Below are positions 16,573 through 20,336 of a stretch of 20,336 nt of DNA, one piece after another. A program made the translations under genes and the position numbers. Every line of letters begins with the position of its first letter. The first letter of the stretch is position 1. The notes under the pieces are model-generated. The model was not told the DNA's origin, searched no databases, and saw nothing but the letters and a program-made list of their open reading frames with translations. Source of the DNA: JAZDJJ01 sp043804035 (GTDB lineage Bacteria; Bacteroidota; Bacteroidia; Palsa-948); contig JAZDJJ010000138.1 in the NCBI GenBank assembly GCA_043804035.1, positions 1-20,336 of the forward strand, given 5' to 3'.

Positions 16573-17589
16573 ATGAATACAAATATTTTTCGTACAGGTT
16601 TTGTAGTATTCTTTTTTCTTTTTGTTATTTTATCTTTTTCGCAAGAACCACTTTTTTCCATTGAAGAAAAAGGAAAGTTCGGCTACATCAACAAATCAGG
16701 AAAAATGGTGATTAGTCCCCAATACGATTTTGCTGAGCCATTTTCGGAAGAGATGGCGGCAGTGAGTGTGGGTGGCAAACGTGGCTTTATTGATCAAACC
16801 GGAAAAATGGTTATTGCAGCTCAATACGAAAAGAATACTAATTTTTCAGAAGGACTTGTCAGCGTGAAGAAAGATGGCAAATGGTTTTTTTTAGATAAAA
16901 CCGGAAAGGTGATGCTTTCGCCTCAATGCGATTACGCTTATAAATTTTCTGATGGATTATCCCGATTGCAGATTGGAATAAAAATGGGATTCATTGATAA
17001 ATCAGGCAACGTTATTATTAAAGCCGATTATGATGGTGCTTATGATTTTTCGGAAGAATTTGCACGAGTTAAGAAAGAAAAAAAATGGGGTTTCATTGAT
17101 AAAACAGGAAAGATGATTATTGATTTTAAATATGATGACTGTTTTGATTTTTCTGAAGGAATGGCAAATGTGAGAATCGGAGATGAAGTTACAGGAAAAT
17201 GGGGTTTCATTGACAAAACAGGTAAGATGGTTATTGCAGCAAAATTTGATCGTGTATGGACTTTTTCAGAAGGGTTAGCATTGATTCGGGTGGGCAATTT
17301 TAAGAATGGGAAATATGGCTACATCAATAAACAAGGCGAAGTAATTATTGCTCCTATTTTCACAGGGGGAGATCATTTTAAAGAAGGACTTGCCTGTGTA
17401 TCTACTAGTATTGATTCGAAAAATTTAGATTTTCAGTATATAGATAAAACGGGGAAAGTAATCATAAATAAAAAATTCAAATACATTAGCAGTTTTAAAA
17501 ATGGACTTGCTAAAGTTTCTTCTTCTGATTTGAAATCTGGCTACACTTATGGGTATATTGATAGAACAGGTAAATATATTTGGCACTGA
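16573..17589 (+). CDS. Exported WG-repeat protein
   Basis: The protein has 338 aa, with a signal peptide MNTNIFRTGFVVFFFLFVIL.. ending SFSQ. The mature protein is eight full WG repeats and one partial repeat, spaced about 34-39 residues. Each has the form GKxGFIDKTGKMVI..xYDxAxxFSEGLAxV; clear examples are WGFIDKTGKMIID and WGFIDKTGKMVIAAKFD. The aromatic-Gly pair varies (FGY, RGF, WFF, MGF, WGF, YGY). WG repeats form small beta propeller-like or arrayed scaffolds of unknown ligand. The near-identical repeats in the middle suggest recent internal expansion. It is the first gene of a three-gene operon, ending 12 bp before the YfiR-family gene. Expression may be controlled by the palindrome at 16522-16537. 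Confidence 0.9.
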   Translation: MNTNIFRTGFVVFFFLFVILSFSQEPLFSIEEKGKFGYINKSGKMVISPQYDFAEPFSEEMAAVSVGGKRGFIDQTGKMVIAAQYEKNTNFSEGLVSVKKDGKWFFLDKTGKVMLSPQCDYAYKFSDGLSRLQIGIKMGFIDKSGNVIIKADYDGAYDFSEEFARVKKEKKWGFIDKTGKMIIDFKYDDCFDFSEGMANVRIGDEVTGKWGFIDKTGKMVIAAKFDRVWTFSEGLALIRVGNFKNGKYGYINKQGEVIIAPIFTGGDHFKEGLACVSTSIDSKNLDFQYIDKTGKVIINKKFKYISSFKNGLAKVSSSDLKSGYTYGYIDRTGKYIWH

Positions 17590-17601
17590 AAAAATTTTTG
17601 A

Positions 17602-18135
17602 ATGAAACGATTGATACTTATATTCATTGCTTTGTTTTGCATATCTGCAGATTATATACGAATGCCTATAATGCAAGAACCAAATGCTTATATTAAAATC
17701 AAAGCATCATTCATTTACAACTTTACCAAATACATTGACTGGCCCGAAAAATATAAAGAAGGGAATTTTGTTATTGGAGTAGTCGGCACTTCTTCTTTTT
17801 ACAACGACCTCACCACTCTGCTCAGTACAAAAACCGTAGGCAGCCAAAAATTTGAGATAAAAAGTTTTACAAGCATTGAATCTATCTCTGGTATTTGTCA
17901 TATTTTATTTATCCCTGCCGAAAATTCTTCAACATTCTCCAGTATATTAAAAAAGATTAAAAAAGAAAGCACTTTGATAATTACAGAAAAAACAGGACTG
18001 GCAAAACAAGGTTCTGCAATCAACTTTGTGATTAAAGACAATAAACAAAAATTTGAATTAAATAAATCAAACATAGAAAAATACGGATTAAAAGTTAGCT
18101 CCAATTTATTGGCGCTTTCTATTCCGATTGAATAA
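17602..18135 (+). CDS. YfiR-family (DUF4154) periplasmic protein
   Basis: The protein has 177 aa with a signal-like N-terminus (MKRLILIFIALFCISA). Family hallmarks are present in order: IKASFIYNFTKYIDWP near residue 32, FVIGVVGTSSFY, the segment CHILFIPA, GLAKQGSAINFV, and the end KSNIEKYGLKVSSNLLAL. In Pseudomonas, YfiR is a periplasmic repressor of the diguanylate cyclase YfiN and uses disulfides. Here only one cysteine remains in the mature part, so redox control of that kind is unlikely, and no cyclase gene is adjacent. In Bacteroidota such proteins are often found near sensor kinases, but none lies in this window. It is tightly packed: 12 bp after the WG gene and 2 bp before the TPR gene. 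The family is clear, the role unknown. Confidence 0.88.
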   Translation: MKRLILIFIALFCISADYIRMPIMQEPNAYIKIKASFIYNFTKYIDWPEKYKEGNFVIGVVGTSSFYNDLTTLLSTKTVGSQKFEIKSFTSIESISGICHILFIPAENSSTFSSILKKIKKESTLIITEKTGLAKQGSAINFVIKDNKQKFELNKSNIEKYGLKVSSNLLALSIPIE

Positions 18136-18137
18136 TC

Positions 18138-19118
18138 ATGCGAACAAAAACAAACATATTGCTACTGTTTTTACTACAGTTTTTACTGACAACATCTGTT
18201 GTATTTGCTCAATGCGACAGTGCGGCAAAAGCTATTATTCTGGCACAGGATACATCTATCCCGGTAAAAATCCGCATAAAGCAATCACTTGAGATTATTG
18301 ACAAAGCCATTACGCATCCTCAGGCACAGAATAATGCTTTTGCTTGGTATGTGAGAGGGTTTATATATAAAGAATGGTATAAAACATTTGAGTTACAAAA
18401 TAAAAAATCCAGCACCCGTCTTAATGCCGTAGGGTTTTTCAAAAAAGCTTTAGAGATGGATACTTTTCACGAAAACCCGATTACTATCACTCAAACGATA
18501 AATTACTTTGGTAAAATTGGTACTGTTTTTCTTGAAATGAATCCTTCCACTATCAGACACATGATAAAATACCTTGGTGTTACTTTTTATAATGATGCAA
18601 GTTCTTTGTTAGATACAACTAATTATCCTGCTGCCATTCAGAATTATGAAGAGTTCAAAAAATGTATCCTCATTGCTGAACCGGAATATAATATAAAGAC
18701 AAGAGAAATTGAATTTAAAAATGCATTGGCAACTGTATATGAAAAAATCTTCCGTGCTAATATTAAAACCAATGAGCGGTTCTTTGGAATGATTGAAGAT
18801 TTATATAAACATGTTCTTGCGCTTGACACTAATAACTGGAGCGGAAATTACAATCTTGCTATGCTGTATTACAATTATGGTGTTGACATTATCAATAAGA
18901 TGGATTTGGAAATTCCTATCATGGAAGTGGATAAAATTCAGGATGAATCACGCGACCTTTTTAGAAAAGCATTGCCTTATGCCATGAAATCATATTCTTT
19001 AAATCCGAAACGTAAAGAGGTGATAATGTCTCTACAAGGAATTTATTTTAGTTTGTATGAGTTTGAGAAATCAGATGAGTTCAAGGCAAAACTCGGGGAA
19101 ATAGAAAAGGAAAAATAA
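18138..19118 (+). CDS. Exported TPR-like protein
   Basis: The protein has 326 aa from the ATG at 18138. Its signal peptide (MRTKTNILLLFLLQFLLTTS.. ending VFAQ) is clear. The remainder is all-helical, with TPR-like units. Examples are AFAWYVRGFIYKEWYKTFEL, then VGFFKKALEMDTFHENP, AIQNYEEFKKCILIAEPEYN, DLYKHVLALDTNNWSGNYNL and ALPYAMKSYSLNPKRKEVIM. The spacing is less regular than in the TPR gene at 6491, so it belongs to a different subfamily. Only 2 bp separate it from the YfiR-family stop, so it is the third gene of the operon and may assemble with the other two in the periplasm. No enzymatic motif is seen. Confidence 0.82.
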   Translation: MRTKTNILLLFLLQFLLTTSVVFAQCDSAAKAIILAQDTSIPVKIRIKQSLEIIDKAITHPQAQNNAFAWYVRGFIYKEWYKTFELQNKKSSTRLNAVGFFKKALEMDTFHENPITITQTINYFGKIGTVFLEMNPSTIRHMIKYLGVTFYNDASSLLDTTNYPAAIQNYEEFKKCILIAEPEYNIKTREIEFKNALATVYEKIFRANIKTNERFFGMIEDLYKHVLALDTNNWSGNYNLAMLYYNYGVDIINKMDLEIPIMEVDKIQDESRDLFRKALPYAMKSYSLNPKRKEVIMSLQGIYFSLYEFEKSDEFKAKLGEIEKEK

Positions 19119-19155
19119 ATTACGGAAAGACAGAACAAAAAAATAGATTTTTGAA

Positions 19156-19176
19156 TTTGTATAGAACTTATACAAA
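19156..19176. repeat. Hairpin after the WG-YfiR-TPR operon
   Basis: TTTGTATA-GAACT-TATACAAA is a perfect 8-bp inverted repeat 37 bp after the last stop codon. It is AT-rich with no T tract, so it is a weak terminator candidate at most. Confidence 0.4.
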
Positions 19177-19237
19177 CTCGTAGTATCGTTCTGAAATAGG
19201 TTTACAATAATTTTTTTCTATAAATCCTTTTTGATTT

Positions 19238-19440
19238 GTTCGTCATGGCGGGCTTGACCCGCCACCTCAATAAATTATCTCCTCTCGCCAAGACGCAAAG
19301 TCGCAAAGAAAGGTGGGATTGACCCGCCACCTCATTTAGTTCGTCATGGCGGGCTTTGACCCGCCACCTCATTAGTTCGTCATGGCGGGCTTGACCCGCC
19401 ATCATTAGTTCGTCATGGCGGGCTTTGACCCGCCACCTCA
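19238..19440 (+). repeat. Cluster of GTTCGTCATGGCGGG-family palindromes
   Basis: Full copies start at 19238, 19339, 19375 and 19408, and a partial copy sits at about 19311-19335. The last three are nearly head-to-tail at 33-36 bp. Each has GGCGGG...CCCGCC arms round CTTGA or CTTTGA. Between copies 1 and 2, at 19283-19309, lies a different short repeat with GACGCAAAG / TCGCAAAG in tandem. There is no spacer sequence of CRISPR type and no coding capacity. Together with the flanking palindromes this fills most of the 462-bp gap from 19119 to 19580. Confidence 0.85.
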
Positions 19441-19447
19441 ATTTTGA

Positions 19448-19483
19448 TTTTTATCCCGTTTTAATATTTTATCTTGCCGAAAA
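19448..19483 (+). repeat. Leader module shared with 12931-12966 (copy 2)
   Basis: This aligns with 12931-12966 at 30 of 36 bases, including CTTGCCGAAAA. It is followed by a GC-rich palindrome absent from copy 1, and then by the same ATTTTATATACGTTTGTT-type stretch ahead of the gene at 19581. Confidence 0.6.
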
Positions 19484-19484
19484 T

Positions 19485-19505
19485 ACCTGCCTGCGGCAGG
19501 CAGGT
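19485..19505. repeat. Perfect GC-rich palindrome
   Basis: ACCTGCCTG-CGG-CAGGCAGGT is a 9-bp perfect stem with a 3-base loop in AT-rich surroundings. It interrupts the shared leader module between the CTTGCCGAAAA core and the -7-like box. It is not followed by T, so it is a dispersed palindrome rather than a terminator. Confidence 0.8.
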
Positions 19506-19525
19506 GTGTAAATAAAAATTTTATA

Positions 19526-19533
19526 TACGTTTG
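19526..19533 (+). promoter_or_regulatory. Candidate -7 box for the CC/CPKC protein gene
   Basis: TACGTTTG fits TAnnTTTG, 47 bp before the ATG at 19581. No -33 TTG is seen at the right distance. It has the same context as 13038-13045. Confidence 0.4.
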
Positions 19534-19580
19534 TTACGAAAGTTCCAAAACAAAGTCAACTCACTTAAATCTATTTTACT

Positions 19581-20060
19581 ATGAACAACACAGAAACGGG
19601 CTGCTGCCCACGATTCAATCCCGAACCCTGGAATGAAAAAGAAATTACATGGGAAAATAAATTATTTGTAAAAGACCGTGTAATGAGTTTTTGGCACATC
19701 CCTCTGAACTTCGGAAGTGTGATGCGAAGAAATATGAAAAAGATAGATGCATCAATCGCAAAAGATAAGCAAGATATTATTGTTCTCTCAGATGAAAATT
19801 CACTTTGGGGAGCCGATATATACATTTCTGTAAACAAAGAGATTGATGGACTTCATTTAGAAAAAGTATCAGGAAAATTTTTAACAAAAGTGTTTGAAGG
19901 TTCTTACAGTCAGATGGGGAAATGGATTTGTGAAATGAAAACATTTTTAAAATCTAAAGGGAAAGAAGCAAAAAAGATATTGTTCTTTTATACCACTTGT
20001 CCAAAATGCGCAAAAGTGTATGGGAAAAATTATGTGGTTCTGTTGGCTAAAATACAATAG
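19581..20060 (+). CDS. Small conserved protein with CCPRF and CPKC motifs (often annotated 'hydrolase'; GyrI-like fold suspected)
   Basis: The protein has 159 aa, with no signal peptide and no membrane segment, so it is cytoplasmic. It starts MNNTETGCCPRFNPEPWNEK and ends FFYTTCPKCAKVYGKNYVV. I recognise this beginning and end from a widespread small-protein family that databases often label 'hydrolase' without evidence. The central pattern, ISVNKEIDGLHLEKVSGKF followed by FEGSYSQMGKWICEMKTFLK, resembles the GyrI-like small-molecule-binding fold; that is inference. The paired Cys at residues 8-9 and the CPKC near the end could bind a metal together. It stands alone, about 460 bp after the WG operon behind repeats, with a -7-like box of its own. 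No terminator is evident. Confidence 0.75.
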   Translation: MNNTETGCCPRFNPEPWNEKEITWENKLFVKDRVMSFWHIPLNFGSVMRRNMKKIDASIAKDKQDIIVLSDENSLWGADIYISVNKEIDGLHLEKVSGKFLTKVFEGSYSQMGKWICEMKTFLKSKGKEAKKILFFYTTCPKCAKVYGKNYVVLLAKIQ

Positions 20061-20156
20061 TCATTCGGTAGTGTCATTCAATAGTTTCTCCTGTGTTTGC
20101 CAATAATTAAAAACAAATCACTGTTGTCCGACTAAAATAGTCAAGAAATTCAAGTA

Positions 20157-20324
20157 GCCCTGAAAGGGCATTATAGATTAACATATGGCAACGCCATATG
20201 TAAAAGAACACAGATGTCTTTAGCCCTGAAAGGGCGTAATAGTTAACTATGCGATTATGTTTATTTCGCCCTTTCAGGGCTTATTTCCCCCCGTCTATTA
20301 CCTATCACAGGGCGATACCCTGTG
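20157..20324. repeat. Cluster of short perfect hairpins (REP-like), right edge
   Basis: GCCCTGAAAGGGC occurs at 20157-20169 and 20223-20235, and its complement at 20268-20280. Between them ACATATGGC-AAC-GCCATATGT (20181-20201) is a perfect 9-bp stem. After them CACAGGG-CGATA-CCCTGTG (20306-20324) is a 7-bp stem. Apart from this cluster the stretch 20061-20336 shows no gene. Composite palindromes of this kind are often mobilised by, or found near, REP-associated (IS200-like) transposases, but none is within the window. Confidence 0.8.
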
Positions 20325-20336
20325 TTATGATATTAA

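Noticed and set aside
17040..17297. 85-aa minus-strand frame with repeated LPVLSMKPHF units
   Set aside because: Antisense image of the WG repeats.
19238..19440. CRISPR-like array
   Set aside because: The units are palindromic, nearly abut and differ in length. There are no unique spacers of 25-40 bp and no cas genes.
19202..19441. 79-aa minus-strand reading frame with repeated RWRVKARHDEL units
   Set aside because: It is the translation of the palindromic DNA repeats; the protein repetition follows from the DNA repetition.

Overview
The window is AT-rich and looks chromosomal, from a member of the Bacteroidota. The evidence is the content and signals together: a PKD-repeat secreted protein ending in a type IX secretion (T9SS) sorting domain, many signal peptides ending in -SFSQ/-FAQ/-SAQ, SPII lipoproteins, a YfhO-family membrane protein, WG-repeat and TPR exported proteins, Shine-Dalgarno-poor starts, and candidate -7 boxes of the Bacteroidetes form TAnnTTTG. 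No transposase, integrase, phage, defence or CRISPR gene was recognised. The accessory character comes from intergenic palindromic repeats.

Layout. (1) 1-6363: a minus-strand run of four genes, transcribed from about 6120 down to 153: a WecA/TagO/MraY-type phospho-sugar transferase, a LysM-bearing MltD-type lytic transglycosylase, UvrA and a LOG-family Rossmann protein. It is bracketed by two nearly identical, oppositely oriented copies of a 138-bp foldback element with terminal inverted repeats. The right copy sits exactly between two 42-bp direct repeats. uvrA is interrupted by a one-base frameshift in a run of ten A; both halves otherwise look intact. (2) 6491-7564: an exported TPR protein, followed by a palindrome-containing spacer. 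(3) 7862-10733: a lipoprotein and an outer-membrane barrel-like protein, overlapping by 8 bp. (4) 10942-12870: the T9SS-exported PKD protein, with an internal 285-bp duplication, an ACAAAA-type simple repeat in its leader and a strong terminator. (5) 13148-13666: a small lipoprotein, converging on the minus-strand YfhO-family gene (13793-16423). (6) 16573-19118: a tight plus-strand operon, WG-repeat protein / YfiR-family periplasmic protein / TPR protein, preceded by a perfect 7+7 inverted repeat next to a -7-like box. (7) 19119-19580: repeat-rich spacer. (8) 19581-20060: a small soluble CC...CPKC protein. (9) 20157-20324: a cluster of four to five short perfect hairpins at the right edge.

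How the genes fit together. The first block joins envelope assembly (polyprenyl-phosphate glycan initiation, peptidoglycan cleavage) with DNA repair and a nucleotide-hydrolase-type gene. It reads as a housekeeping operon rather than one pathway. The lipoprotein/barrel pair and the WG-YfiR-TPR operon are envelope modules of unknown function. I found no strong evidence for a wholly new system. The points most worth following are the A10 run in uvrA, the 138-bp element with its 42-bp direct repeats, the candidate operator before the WG operon, and a leader module shared by two unrelated genes.
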